In this document: positions 29,078-39,425 of the stretch, in pieces
Numbering within the stretch: position 1 is the first letter of the stretch
Layout of the letters: every line of letters starts with the position of its first letter
Assembly: GCF_029542785.1 (NCBI RefSeq)
Contig: NC_083373.1
Location: forward strand, 620,001-684,000
Direction of reading: 5' to 3'
DNA: 64,000 nt
From: Malassezia japonica
Taxonomy: Eukaryota > Basidiomycota > Malasseziomycetes > Malasseziales > Malasseziaceae
Made by a program: the position numbers and the translations under genes
The notes under the pieces: generated by a model
The model's input: only the letters and a program-made list of their open reading frames with translations
Told to the model about the DNA's origin: nothing
Databases searched by the model: none

Positions 29078-32000
29078 ATGCGCGTCTTGGCCTCCACCGG
29101 CGATCCGAGCGCGATGTCGACCAGTTCGCGGTCTTCGGCGGCGAAGCACGCGGACACGGTACTGCCATCGTGGCGCAACTTTAGCTTCTTTGACGCACGG
29201 CCGTCGCCCAGCTCGAGTGCAGAGCAGCGGCCCTTGCCGCCGTCTTTGCCGACGCAAGACATTGTCGATGTCGTCTACGTTGCCCCTGATGCCGAAGGGT
29301 GGTCGGGACCGCGCGGTGCACTTGTCATTGGCCTGCGCAGCGCCGAGATTCGCGTCGTGGATGCGCATACGTATGCAGAGATTGCCTCGTGGAAGGCACA
29401 CGACGAGAGGCATGCGGCACTGCAAGCCGTCCAAGTCGCCCCGGGTGCGCATGCCGTGGTGTCGGTAGGAACGGATGCCACGCACAAGCATCCCCAGCTG
29501 CGTGTATGGCGCATGGAGGCGCACGATACCGAGACGCGCGCGGCACCTACACTGCTCGTCCAGACGCGCCTGCAGCACGGACCGCATCCGTCGCGTGTGA
29601 ATGCATTGGCCGTGCAAGCCGAACTCGCCTTGGTCGCAGCCGGCTTTGAGGACGGCAAGGTCCTGCTCATACGCGATGTGGCTGCAATTGCGGCAGATGG
29701 CGGGCAGCTGCGTGTCAAGGTCGCTCGCGACGCTGCACAGATCGACGAGCCGGACGACCAAGCCGAGTCGCCCGACGGCGTGACGGCACTCACCTTTGTT
29801 CAGAGCGCCGAACACACCGTGCACCTGCTCATTGCAACTGTCTCCAAGGTGCTACGGTACACGGTCCTCGGTGCAGGCGCAGGAGGCGCGCCGGCCGTCG
29901 TCGACACGATTGGATGTGCGCCGGGATGTGCTGTCCCGTTCCTCGCGTGTGCCGGCGAAGCGCTCGACCATATTCCTCTCGAGAGCGGCCCTGGGGGCGT
30001 GGCTGCCGCTCAGGCCGCAGCGGCCGACCTGTCCTACAAACTTGTTCTCGCGCGTGACGAAGCCATCTACGTTGTCGGCACCGAAGGGCGCGAGGCGTCC
30101 ATCGCGCTCGAAGGCCCCAAGATGCGTTTGCACCGCCTGCACGGCCAGCTGGTCGTGCTCTCTGCCCCCACCAAGCACGGGATGGGCATCGACCGGCCCG
30201 TGCACTTTGAGGGCGTTGCCTCGTCGCACTCAGCGTCGCCTGTGCAGCTCACGGTCTTTGACCTCGATACCAAGAGCGTGACGTACACCGCCATCTTTAC
30301 TGCAGGCGTCGAATGGATATGGACGAGCAACAGCGACGTGCTTCCGTTTGGTACCGACCCTGCGGAATTTGTCGCGATCCTTACGAGCCAAGGCCAGCTC
30401 TTTCGGCTGGAAGAGCGCTCGCTTAAGGACAAGCTCGAGCAGCTCTTCCGTGCACACCTCTATCTGCTTGCGGTGCAGTTCATGCGGGCGCGTGCGACCC
30501 GTTTCCCGGGCGCGCGCCTCCCGATGCTTCCGCCCAGCGCGGTAATCATTCCGCCCCGCCCCCAGGACCGCCGCGTCGTCGCGCCGATCGACATGCTGAT
30601 CGCCGACATTTTCCGGCGGTACGGCGATCACCTCTACGCGAAAGGCGACTTTGAGGGCGCCATGCTGCAGTTTATCAAGACGATCGGCGTCGTGTCGCCC
30701 AGCTACATTATCCGCAAATTCCTCGACGCACAGCGCCTGCAGTTCCTCACCAAATACCTGCAGACGCTGCATACGCGCGGCCTTGCGAATGCGGATCATA
30801 CCACCCTGCTTCTCAACTGCTATACCAAGCTGCACGATACCGACGCGCTCGACCGCTTCATCCATGTGCCACACACGCGCTCCGCCGAGGGGGCCCAGGC
30901 GCCCGAACGCGATGCGCTGCCGTTTGACGTGCATGTCGCCATCTCGGTGTGCCGTCGCGGAGGATGCACGGCGCAAGCCGCCTACCTCGCCAAGACGTAC
31001 GAGCACCACGACGAATACCTCGATATCCAGCTGCGGGACGAGCACAATGCGGCCGAGGCTATCCAGTATCTCGCCGCGCTGCCGCCTGCGCTGGCCGAGC
31101 TCTATGCGCAACAATACGCTCATATCCTCCTCGATGCTGCGCCGGATGAGACGACGGCGCTGCTGATCGACCTCTACACCCGCCCGATTACCCAGCAAGG
31201 CACGTCGCAAGTCCCGTCGCCCGCGCCTGTCTTTTCGCACTTTATCGGGCATGAGGCGATGCTGACGCGCTTCTGCGAGGCTCTGGCATCGCGGCGCTGG
31301 GGCAAAGAAGTGCTGGACCAGCCCAGCCGCCCTGAGCAGATTGCAGATACAGAGGCGCCGGAGCCCGACGAGGCGCTTGTCTTTGATACGCTTCTGGAGC
31401 TGTACCTGACCTCTGCGCGCGCGCCGAACAAGGCGCTATATCTCCTCTACCACCCCGGCCTCTTTCCCTACACAGTTGAGCACGCGCTGGTCCTCTGCAC
31501 CACCGAGCAGTGCACGCCCGGTATCATCTACCTGTACGAGCGCCTAGAGATGGTGGACGCAGTGGTTCAGCACTGGATGGATGCCAGCAAAAATGGCGAC
31601 GAGGACGCGTCGTCGGCGCTCGTCGCGACGCTCGATACGTTTGGGCATGCACACCCTCACCTGTACATTTCTGTGCTGCAGTTCCTTGCGTCCTCGTCAG
31701 AGATCCTGGCGCGGCACCGTACCGACTTTGCGCGGATGCTGCAATACATTGACGAGAATGGCCTGCTGAGCCCCCTCGAGGTCGTGCAGCTCGTGTCGGC
31801 ATCGGGCGCGGTCGAGCTTGGCGTTGTATCTGACTATCTCTTGCGCCACGTCCGCGACGAGCGTGCCGAGATGGACGGTATCCACAAGCTCATTCGCTCG
31901 TACGAAACTGAGATTGCTACCAAAGAGACGGAGCTCGCGAAGCTCTCTACCGACGCGAACCCCGTCGTGTTCCAAAACAACGAGTGCGGCATGTGCCGCG

Positions 32001-32251
32001 GTGCGCTGGCGCTGCCGAGCGTGCACTTTATGTGCAAGCACAGCTTCCACCTGCGGTGTCTGCCCGAAGGCGAAGAGGCGCGCGAGTGCCCGATCTGCGC
32101 GCAAGCGCACGACACGCTCCGCGATCTGCAGCAAAGCAATGCGCTGCTGAGCGACTACGACCTTGTCCTGAGCGAGGTGCACGCGGCTGACGACGGTTTC
32201 GATGTCATTGCAGACCTCTTTTCCAAGCAGCTTCTGGGTGCGTCGCGATAG
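29078..32251 (+). CDS. VPS11: Vacuolar sorting protein Vps11 (HOPS/CORVET)
   Basis: Intronless, 1057 aa from the first ATG (another in-frame ATG at 29114). An N-terminal beta-propeller (about 30-400) is followed by a clathrin-like alpha-solenoid (KGDFEGAMLQFIKTIG, AAYLAKTYEHHDEYLDI, ALYLLYHPGLFPYT). The C-terminus is a coiled coil then a RING-type zinc finger (NECGMCRG, FMCKHSFHLRCL, ECPICAQ). Vps11 is the core subunit of HOPS and CORVET, tethering membranes at endosomes and vacuoles. The HOPS Rab Ypt7 is encoded at 47.5-48.2 kb, though without obvious co-regulation. Confidence 0.95.
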   Translation: MRVLASTGDPSAMSTSSRSSAAKHADTVLPSWRNFSFFDARPSPSSSAEQRPLPPSLPTQDIVDVVYVAPDAEGWSGPRGALVIGLRSAEIRVVDAHTYAEIASWKAHDERHAALQAVQVAPGAHAVVSVGTDATHKHPQLRVWRMEAHDTETRAAPTLLVQTRLQHGPHPSRVNALAVQAELALVAAGFEDGKVLLIRDVAAIAADGGQLRVKVARDAAQIDEPDDQAESPDGVTALTFVQSAEHTVHLLIATVSKVLRYTVLGAGAGGAPAVVDTIGCAPGCAVPFLACAGEALDHIPLESGPGGVAAAQAAAADLSYKLVLARDEAIYVVGTEGREASIALEGPKMRLHRLHGQLVVLSAPTKHGMGIDRPVHFEGVASSHSASPVQLTVFDLDTKSVTYTAIFTAGVEWIWTSNSDVLPFGTDPAEFVAILTSQGQLFRLEERSLKDKLEQLFRAHLYLLAVQFMRARATRFPGARLPMLPPSAVIIPPRPQDRRVVAPIDMLIADIFRRYGDHLYAKGDFEGAMLQFIKTIGVVSPSYIIRKFLDAQRLQFLTKYLQTLHTRGLANADHTTLLLNCYTKLHDTDALDRFIHVPHTRSAEGAQAPERDALPFDVHVAISVCRRGGCTAQAAYLAKTYEHHDEYLDIQLRDEHNAAEAIQYLAALPPALAELYAQQYAHILLDAAPDETTALLIDLYTRPITQQGTSQVPSPAPVFSHFIGHEAMLTRFCEALASRRWGKEVLDQPSRPEQIADTEAPEPDEALVFDTLLELYLTSARAPNKALYLLYHPGLFPYTVEHALVLCTTEQCTPGIIYLYERLEMVDAVVQHWMDASKNGDEDASSALVATLDTFGHAHPHLYISVLQFLASSSEILARHRTDFARMLQYIDENGLLSPLEVVQLVSASGAVELGVVSDYLLRHVRDERAEMDGIHKLIRSYETEIATKETELAKLSTDANPVVFQNNECGMCRGALALPSVHFMCKHSFHLRCLPEGEEARECPICAQAHDTLRDLQQSNALLSDYDLVLSEVHAADDGFDVIADLFSKQLLGASR

Positions 32252-32289
32252 CATAGATACAAGAAAGTGCCTTTGCATGTTCTGGCTAT

Positions 32290-34448
32290 TTAGAGCTTGG
32301 AGTCCTTGACGCTGTTCAGGTCGTAAGGCTGGCACTCGTAGAGCTCTTCGAGGTCCTTCTTGAGGACCTTGGCGGCCTCCTGGCGCTTAATCTTCAGCGT
32401 AGGGGTCATCAGGCCGTTCTCCGGCGAGAAGGGCTCCATGCGCAGCTTCAGGGCACGGATCTGCTCGAGCGAGCCGAGCTTCTGGCGCTTACCGAGCAAG
32501 ATGAACTCACGCAGGAAAGCCTCGACGATCTTCTCGTCCTTGCAGGCCTCCTCGAGCGCCTGGGTGTCCGAGGGCGAGACGCTCTTCTTCGAGACGCGCG
32601 AGATGAACTGTGCAAACGGCTCGGGCTCGGGCACACAGATAGCGACCAGGTGGGGCTGGAAGGAGTCACCGTAGAGCCAGACCTGCTGAGCGAGCGGGAG
32701 CGAGGCAAAGATGCCCTCGACCTTCTCAATGGCAATGTACTCACCCTGCGCGAGCTTGACCAGGTTCTTGACACGGTCAATGATCTGCAGACGGTTGTAC
32801 TGGTCGATCTGGCCGACGTCACCGGTGAGCAGCCAGTTGCCACGGCCGTCCTTGCCGGGCATGAGGGTCTCCTTGGTCTTGGCAGGGTCGCCCTCGTAGC
32901 CGCTGAACACGGTGGGGCCGCGGAAGAGGATCTCACCACGGGGGTGCGGCTTGTCGGTCGACAGGTAGCCGAGGTCGGGGCAGTCGCGCAGGCGGAGCTC
33001 CAGACCGGGGTTCGCCGGGCCGACACAGCCAAGGTTGCGGTCGTGGGGAGCCATGAACGTGGCGTAGGCGCAGTTCTCGGTCTGGCCGTACGCCTCACGG
33101 ATGTCCGTGCACAGAGCAACGCGGAGCAGCTTCAGCACATCGGGGCGGCACGGGGCACTACCGGTGAAGCACACGCGGATGTTACCACCGAGCATTCCGC
33201 GGACCTTGCGGAACACGAGACGGTCCCAGAAAGCATGGGTAATCGTGCCCGTCTCCTCGTAGTTCTTGAGTTTGGCGTCGATGGCGCTGCGGAGAAGGAA
33301 GCCTGATGTCAGTCATTATTAAAGAACGTACCCTTGAGGCCACCAGCGTTCATCTGTGTCTCGATCTGACCCGCAATGCGGTTCAGCACACGAGGCACAC
33401 TGGGAAACGCGGTGGGTTTGAGGAGCTGCAGGTCCTCGGGCAGACGATCGATGCTACCCGAGTAGTAGCCGATCGCGCCACCGGTGCGGAGAATGTACAG
33501 CTCCCAGCCATGCTCGAGAATGTGGGCAAGGGGCAGGTAGGAGATGGAGACCATCTTGGTGCCCGGAACGACGTAGCGGAGACCCTCGATACCCACAGCG
33601 GTATCGTCGCTGGTGATGCGCGAGGCCTTCGGAAGGCCGGTGGTGCCCGACGTGTAACAGAGCGACTCGAGGTTGTCGGGGCTCGACGGGGGAATGTGCG
33701 GGCGCTGGTTGGCGAGACCCTGCGCGACGACCTCGTCGTAGGAGAAGATGTGCACGTCGTGCATGGCAGCCCACTCGCGCGCGAGGTGCTCCTTCTGCAC
33801 CTCACCCTGTGCGAGCTTCGCCGGGCCGGGGCGGTCGAGGAGAACGACGACCTTAAGCGAGGGCATCTTCTCGATGTTGCGCAGAACGATCGGGAGGTAC
33901 GACGAGGTGGTGAAGAGCGCACGCGAGCAACTGTGGTGCAGGATGTAGCACGAAATCGCTGCGTCGTAGTTGTCGTAGAGACCGATCGAGCAGCGCGAGT
34001 AGGCGTTCAGCGCAAGGGCCACGGTGCAGGCCTCGGGGCGGTTGGGGCCCCAGAATGCGACAGAGAACTTGGTCATGCCGGGCTCGAGGATGTTTTCCTC
34101 GTTGGCACGGGGCTTGAGCAGACCCTGGTCGACCCAGCCGCTCATCGCCGAGCCAAGCGCAGTACGTTCGGTCTCGACCTCGGCGTAGGTGCGCCAGACA
34201 AACTGGTTCGCAAGATCGCCCTTCGCCTCGTCCCACGGGCGGTGACCCAGGCACTTGGCGTTGGGGTCCATCTGGTAACCCTTGATGAACGCATCGTAGG
34301 CGGACACAGCCGGAGGCGAATCGGGGAACGCAGCGTTCTTGTAGATCTCCGTGAAGCCCTCCTCCTTAGAGCCGGGCACGGTGACCATCTGCTTGTCGAT
34401 ATGAGCGGCCCACTGGGCCTCAATAGCCTCCTTGCTCATGGCCGACAT
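32290..34448 (-). CDS. Long-chain fatty acyl-CoA synthetase with peroxisomal C-terminus
   Basis: Exons 34448-33332 and 33302-32290 (29-nt intron), 709 aa. The adenylate-forming fold has the P-loop SLCYTSGTTGLPKA, the second motif AYGQTENCA, LTGDVG and the acyl-CoA-synthetase signature (DRVKNLVKLAQGEYIAIEKV), with the adenylation-domain Lys in LKIKRQEAAK. It activates long-chain fatty acids with ATP and CoA. The protein ends SKL, a canonical PTS1, so at least part should go to peroxisomes for beta-oxidation. It is closest to the Faa1/Faa2/LACS group by recall. In a lipid-dependent yeast this enzyme would matter for using host fatty acids; that is inference. Confidence 0.94.
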
Positions 34449-35094
34449 GCTGTCTTACTAGTGCTAACGGCGGTAGGATAGGAAGAGTGTCCGTCCACAC
34501 CTTTCTCAATGGGCCGGCCCTGGTTGGGGCGTTTTGTGGGGCCGCCCTTCGATTCGCTGCACTCCCCCGTGCTTCGCGTGCGGGGCTTCGCACGGTTCGG
34601 CCTGCATTAGCCGGGCCGGGCCACGTGCCACGGAGCGGCTCGGGTGCCAGCTGGCTTGGCCCGCTGGGTACAAGCGAGAAGGGCCGTGCTCGCGAGCGTC
34701 GTCGGACGACGCGTAGAACGTGCGGCGACCCACGCTATTTCGCAGGCGCCCTCTCGGGCACCATGCGATCCTGACAAGAAACCGGAGCTATAGAAAAGCG
34801 ATACCCACCGAAAGACGTGGTGAAAAAGCGCACCGATCCTCACTTTTTGTGCCCATCATAAGCCAACACGCCGCGCGCACATGCGAAAATGCATGCACAT
34901 ACACGGCATCATCCGTAGAAATCCGTTGTGAGCTACGGACCGAAGCACATATCGGCGCACAGAAAAACCCTAGATGCGGCTCCAGGAAATTTAGTGCTGC
35001 TCCTTGGCGATTTGCTTAGCTGTACATTCAAACGCAACGACCACGACGCGATCCACGCAAGCGAGAGGTTAGCACATGCTCGTGCAGCTGCACA
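34449..35094. other. Intergenic region between acyl-CoA synthetase and ATP18
   Basis: About 650 bp with no supported gene. It holds the promoter of the acyl-CoA synthetase, including a CACGTG at 34622-34627 (174 bp upstream), and the 3' flank of ATP18. The part around 34780-35030 is less GC-rich. No tRNA or other RNA gene was recognised. Confidence 0.4.
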
Positions 35095-35259
35095 CTACGC
35101 ACCGTAGGGGTTCTTCGGGTCCTTGGCGTACTCCGGCGAGCGGACGCCCGAGTACTGGAGCTTGGCGACCACGAAGTAGACAATGGCCGACGAGGCAAAG
35201 AAGGGCCACAGGGGCTTCAGGATGGGGGTAGGGTACGCGCGGAAACCGAGGAAAGCCAT
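35095..35259 (-). CDS. ATP18: ATP synthase subunit i/j (Atp18)
   Basis: A 54-aa single-exon gene. The N-terminus MAFLGFRAYPTPILKPLWPF matches Atp18, followed by one membrane helix (FASSAIVYFVVAKLQ) and a polar tail with EYAKDPKNPYG. Atp18 is a small Fo subunit in the peripheral stalk region of mitochondrial ATP synthase. Size and layout match the yeast protein (59 aa). The CACGTG at 35318-35323 lies 58 bp upstream. Confidence 0.9.
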   Translation of the reverse strand: MAFLGFRAYPTPILKPLWPFFASSAIVYFVVAKLQYSGVRSPEYAKDPKNPYGA

Positions 35260-35352
35260 AGTGGTGACCGTAGGGAAAGGCGCGGATCGATCGCCGCGGC
35301 GCCGCCGCTGAGAAAGTCACGTGGCCAGAGGGGTGAAGGGTATCGGGGTCGG

Positions 35353-37002
35353 CTAGCTATGGACGTAGAGCGCGCCGGCGGCGACGAGCAGCGCGGCGAG
35401 CGCAGTGAGCTTCCATAGAAGCGGATTCCTCGAGCCTGCGAGGTTAAGCTGTAGCTCCGTGATAAGGACCGGGAAAATAACGATGCATGCATAGTACAGC
35501 ACGACCACCGCGCGCCAGACGAGGCCAGGGTAGGCGCTCCACGGCGGGGGGACGGCTTTGCGGTCGCGCCCTGCCTCCAATCTGCCCTGGAACAAGAGCT
35601 GGATGCTGTAGACGGCCACGGAAAAAAAGTGAAAGACGAGCAACCAGGGATCCGGCGCGAGGCCGCCCAGGAGGCTGATCGGGCAGCGCACACAGTCGCC
35701 GCCGCACTCAAAGTAGCGGAAGCACCCGAGACGCAGCACGGTCAGGTTGTCGTTCGGCGTTCCAAATAGGCTGTACAATGCCTGTGCGAGCACATTAATG
35801 ACGCTCGCGAGCTTTTTGCGCTGCCAGTGCCACGTACGCAGCACCGGCATGATCGCGGACCAGTCGTGCAGGTCGCGTGCGGTCGTGGGAATGTCGAACG
35901 CGTACGGCGTGCCATCCAACGGCGACCAGGAGCCGGTACCGAGGATATGCGCAAGGTACGCCGCGTCCCACAGCGCGACCGTCATGCCGCCGCCCGTCAG
36001 CGGATGGCGCATGTTCATCGCGTCGCCGACGACGATCAGGCCCCGCTGGTGCGCACCCTGGCCTTGGACACTCGGCGGGAGGAAGTTGTTGGGCATGCTG
36101 CGCGGGCGCACGCCTTTTGCGAGCTCGGCCACGAGCGCGGGGCCGATCTTGCCCGGGAGCTGGGGCGCAATATCGTGCTCCAGGTAGCTGTGCAGCGCGC
36201 CCGACTGCAGCGAGGGGAGCGTCGGGCCCGGCACGTCGATCAGGATACGCGTCGCATCCGAGCCGATCTGGTACACCAGCACCGGGCCCACCGCCCGCGC
36301 GCCTTTCTTGGCCTTGGTCTTGTTCAGGATAACGTGGCCATGGCGTTTGGCCACGGCGACATCCGGCGGCAGCTCGAGGCCGACAAAGTTGGAGCGGACC
36401 TCGGGCTTGTATGACCCTCCGTACGTCTTGCGGAACTTGGAGAAGCAGCCGTCGGCAACGACCGTGACCTTGGCATGGTACGTCTGCGCCGCCTCGCCCC
36501 CGGTCTGCACGCCGATTACGCCGCCGTCGGGGCCGTGGAGTAGGTCCTGGACTGTAGCCTGGACGATGGTCACATTCGGCGCGCGACGTGCGAGCTCGCG
36601 CAAGGCCATAACAAAGCGGCCATAATGGAAGCTGCGGCCCTCGTAGTGAAACTCGGCGCCGAGCGGCTCGCTGCGTCCATAGTGCGAAGGCAGCTCTGGA
36701 ACGGTGGGGTACTGGATTTTCACCGACTCGTCCGAGCCCATAAAAATGCAGTAACCTTCCACGGGAATCGCGTCAATGTCCTTCAGCGCACCGTCGAGCT
36801 CTAGGAGCTGCAGCGCACGCACGCCGCCGGGCTGGAGAAGCTCGCCCACAATACGGTCAGGCTCTGCCAAGTCGCGCTCCAGCAGCAAGACACGCCGGCC
36901 GGCACGGCCCAGCGACGCTGCTAGCGGCGCACCCGCAATACCCGCTCCCACAATTAGCACGTCGTACTCCGCACCGCTCCTCGCCTCGCTGGGACGCGCC
37001 AT
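35353..37002 (-). CDS. ERG1: Squalene epoxidase
   Basis: Single exon, 549 aa. Motifs are an N-terminal Rossmann FAD site (DVLIVGAGIAGAPLAASLGR), the ribityl-binding motif GELLQPGGVRAL, the squalene epoxidase motif GDAMNMRHPLTGGGMTVAL and two or three C-terminal hydrophobic helices (VVVLYYACIVIFPVLI, LTALAALLVAAGALYV) for ER or lipid-droplet membrane. It epoxidises squalene in ergosterol synthesis and is the target of allylamine antifungals. The start is the ATG giving MARPSEARSGAEYDV. It is divergent from UTP23 over 75 bp, with one CACGTG (37045-37050) between. Confidence 0.96.
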   Translation of the reverse strand: MARPSEARSGAEYDVLIVGAGIAGAPLAASLGRAGRRVLLLERDLAEPDRIVGELLQPGGVRALQLLELDGALKDIDAIPVEGYCIFMGSDESVKIQYPTVPELPSHYGRSEPLGAEFHYEGRSFHYGRFVMALRELARRAPNVTIVQATVQDLLHGPDGGVIGVQTGGEAAQTYHAKVTVVADGCFSKFRKTYGGSYKPEVRSNFVGLELPPDVAVAKRHGHVILNKTKAKKGARAVGPVLVYQIGSDATRILIDVPGPTLPSLQSGALHSYLEHDIAPQLPGKIGPALVAELAKGVRPRSMPNNFLPPSVQGQGAHQRGLIVVGDAMNMRHPLTGGGMTVALWDAAYLAHILGTGSWSPLDGTPYAFDIPTTARDLHDWSAIMPVLRTWHWQRKKLASVINVLAQALYSLFGTPNDNLTVLRLGCFRYFECGGDCVRCPISLLGGLAPDPWLLVFHFFSVAVYSIQLLFQGRLEAGRDRKAVPPPWSAYPGLVWRAVVVLYYACIVIFPVLITELQLNLAGSRNPLLWKLTALAALLVAAGALYVHS

Positions 37003-37077
37003 CAGGGAAACCGGCGCGCGGCCGAATCGCGTGTTCTTGAGCTCCACGTGGCTTCCAAAAAATTTGGTTCGGCCACC

Positions 37078-37879
37078 ATGCGTCAGAAGCGTGCCAAGTC
37101 CTATCGCCGTTTGGTGCACCAGTATGTGATGCACTTTGGCTTTCGCGAGCCATTCCAGGTGCTGAGTACGTGTTTATGCTAATTCAGTCGACAATACCTT
37201 TGCCGAGTCGCTCGTGCGATACAAGGTCGAGGACCCGATGCGCCAGATCCAAAATGCGCTCCACGCGGCCAAGGTGAAGCCGATGATTACGCAGTGCTGC
37301 ATGGTGGCGCTCTACAATGCCGAAAAAGAGGCCCAGCCTGAGGACAAAGGGCGGGCGAAGCAGACCGTCTCGCTCGCAAAGGAGTGGGAGCGCCGCAAGT
37401 GCAACCACAAGGACGCGCTCGAGCCGGGAACGTGCCTGGAAGAGGTGATCGGCCCTGCAAACAAGCACCGGTACGTGCTCGCAGCCGACGACCCGATTGT
37501 GCGCCGCATGCGCCGCCGCGTCGTCCCGGGCCTGCCCATCCTGCATTATACACAGAGCGTGCTGGTGCTCGAGCCGATGAGTTCGTTGACCGAGCGGCAC
37601 ATTGCGCACATGGAGTCGGACAAGTCGGCGATCTCGCCCGCCGAGCGCCGTCTTCTGGAAAAGGCGGGCGAAGAGGAGGAAGGCGAGCAGGAAGCGGCAG
37701 AAGAGGCGCCCAAGCCGGTCAAGCGCAAGCGGGCCAAGGAGCCGAATCCGCTCAGCAAGAAAAAGCCCAAGGCGCGCGAGCCGCAAGCTGCGCCTGCGCC
37801 GCCGCCGTCCTCTGAGCCCACCGCACAGCAAACATCACGGCGGCGCAAGAAGCGCGGGCGTGGTGCGGGGCACGACTAG
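37078..37879 (+). CDS. UTP23: rRNA-processing protein Utp23 (PIN-like)
   Basis: Exons 37078-37165 and 37188-37879 (22-nt intron), 259 aa. The N-terminus (MRQKRAKSYRRLVHQYVMHF, GFREPFQVLIDNTF) is the Utp23 PIN start. The zinc-binding residues lie in TQCCMVALYN, RRKCNHKDALEPGTCLEEV and NKHRYVLAADD. The C-terminus is basic with KR/KK clusters. Utp23 helps release snR30 from pre-ribosomes in the SSU processome. The start has CCACCATG context. The stop is 3 bp from that of PPM1. Confidence 0.93.
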
Positions 37880-37882
37880 GTT

Positions 37883-39013
37883 CTATAGGATTCGTTCGGC
37901 CCAGCTCATACAGTAATGTCCCAAGAGCATCTCGAGCTCTTCCACCTCGTCCAGTCCTTCCAAGCGTGACAAGCGGTGGCGCTCGGCCCCGTCGAGCGCC
38001 AACCACACGTGGCGTAGCGAGTAGGCGTCGCTGTGGATCGCGCCGTTTTCGTGCGCGGCTTGCAAGAGACGCTGGAATCGGTCCGCGTACGAGGCCGGCG
38101 TCGTGTACTTACGCGCGCCTGGCAGCTCTAAACGACGTGCAGAGAGGTTTTGGAGCATCATGCGTCCAAACCGGTCTGGCGGCGCGTCGGGCTCGGCATG
38201 ATCGCCGCTGATGCACATGTCGTAACAAAGAATAGCGACGTGCGGAAAGTAGGAAAAAAGCCGCTCCAGAAATCGGTTCGCGGCACTCGGATCCATGTAG
38301 GCCAAGACACACTCCCAGAGCAGCAGTGTCGGCACGTTCGGATCGAGCTGCGCTAGGAGCCGGTCCATGCCGGCCGTGGGCGCCTCGCCGCCCAAAGTAT
38401 GCAAATCTTCTGCGAGGAGAGCATAGGTCGCCGAATGAATCTCGGACTCATTCTCGCTCTCTTTTAGCGTGCCCAAAGGCGCGCGCAGCTCGTCGTGCTT
38501 GCGTATCGCGCTCGCCTTGTTCGCGGTGATCTGCGCATAGTCGACCTCGACGTAACGCTGGACACGCGCCGCTAGATTTTTCTGCGTGAGACTCGGTGTA
38601 CGTACGTCTGACTCGCTCAGGCGCCAGAATCGCGTGTCGCTTCCCGCGCCGAGGCTCAGGATCTGCACGCCTGGGACTTGCTTTTCGTCGCTCGGGATTT
38701 GGAGCGATGCGCTCAGGAGAAACGCATGCACCCGCGCATCCACTTCGCCACTCCTCAGCGCCGTGCCGATATTGATGAGCAGCGGACGCCGGCTAGGCGC
38801 GTCCTGTCCCGCAACAAAGAGCGCAGCATAGGCATCCGGCGCTACATAGCCGGCTTGCACCGCAGAAATGCGCGAAAAAAGAGCATCCGTGTCTGTGGCA
38901 CGCACAGCTGCCTCTCCAGACTGTTCTGGCCCTCCGACAGGCGCACTCTCCTTTCTCCGGTACGGCGTACCCAGCGAGAGCCGCGGCGCCTGGCCTGTGC
39001 GGCGCGAATCCAT
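37883..39013 (-). CDS. PPM1: Leucine carboxyl methyltransferase for PP2A
   Basis: Single exon, 376 aa. It carries the SAM-binding motif VQILSLGAGSDTRFWRL, the following acidic residue in YVEVDYAQIT, PTLLLWECVLAYMDPSAANR and the C-terminal DEVEELEMLLGHYCMSWA. Ppm1/LCMT1 methylates the C-terminal leucine of the PP2A catalytic subunit and promotes holoenzyme assembly. Length is similar to yeast Ppm1 (328 aa), with an N-terminal extension of about 45 residues. Confidence 0.93.
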   Translation of the reverse strand: MDSRRTGQAPRLSLGTPYRRKESAPVGGPEQSGEAAVRATDTDALFSRISAVQAGYVAPDAYAALFVAGQDAPSRRPLLINIGTALRSGEVDARVHAFLLSASLQIPSDEKQVPGVQILSLGAGSDTRFWRLSESDVRTPSLTQKNLAARVQRYVEVDYAQITANKASAIRKHDELRAPLGTLKESENESEIHSATYALLAEDLHTLGGEAPTAGMDRLLAQLDPNVPTLLLWECVLAYMDPSAANRFLERLFSYFPHVAILCYDMCISGDHAEPDAPPDRFGRMMLQNLSARRLELPGARKYTTPASYADRFQRLLQAAHENGAIHSDAYSLRHVWLALDGAERHRLSRLEGLDEVEELEMLLGHYCMSWAERIL

Positions 39014-39425
39014 CGGGGGTTGTGGCGCGGTATGAGGTGGAGGCTATGACGTAACGCGGACAATCGCGGCCCCCACTTGGCACACCGGCGAAATGACACA
39101 GGCTAAATTAGAAAAGTGTTTTTTAATTACTCAATTATGCGGCGCCATGCAGCCAGGCGTTCTTGCGCGGGCATCTCGTGATTTCCACTCGGCTTCCTCT
39201 TGACTGTCTTGTATAGGAAGCAGGGGAGAACGGGGTACCCTACGGTATGCCCATACAGACTCCCCCAACGCTTCACCGCTTCGCAGAAGGAGCGGTGAAG
39301 TCGCTGCATAACCTACCACAACCCAATTCCAGGAAGCGCGCGCGGGCGGAGGAGGATGCGGCGTCGCAGGCCTGGCCAGCGATCAGTAGTATCATGAGCA
39401 GGGTCCCGAAGGAGAGGAAGAGGGA
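39014..39425. other. GC-poor intergenic region with a doubtful short frame
   Basis: It contains the PPM1 upstream region, a TGACGTAA element near 39049 and AT-rich sequence around 39100-39140. A plus-strand ATG frame at 39247-39462 (71 aa, with the basic motif SRKRARAEEDAA) might be a first exon or a disrupted part of the next frame, but no consensus splice connects them. Confidence 0.35.

Noticed and set aside
39127..39309. Short minus-strand frame ending in an Arg/Ile-Glu peptide
   Set aside because: 60 codons, no homology recognised, unremarkable codon use; not distinguishable from chance.
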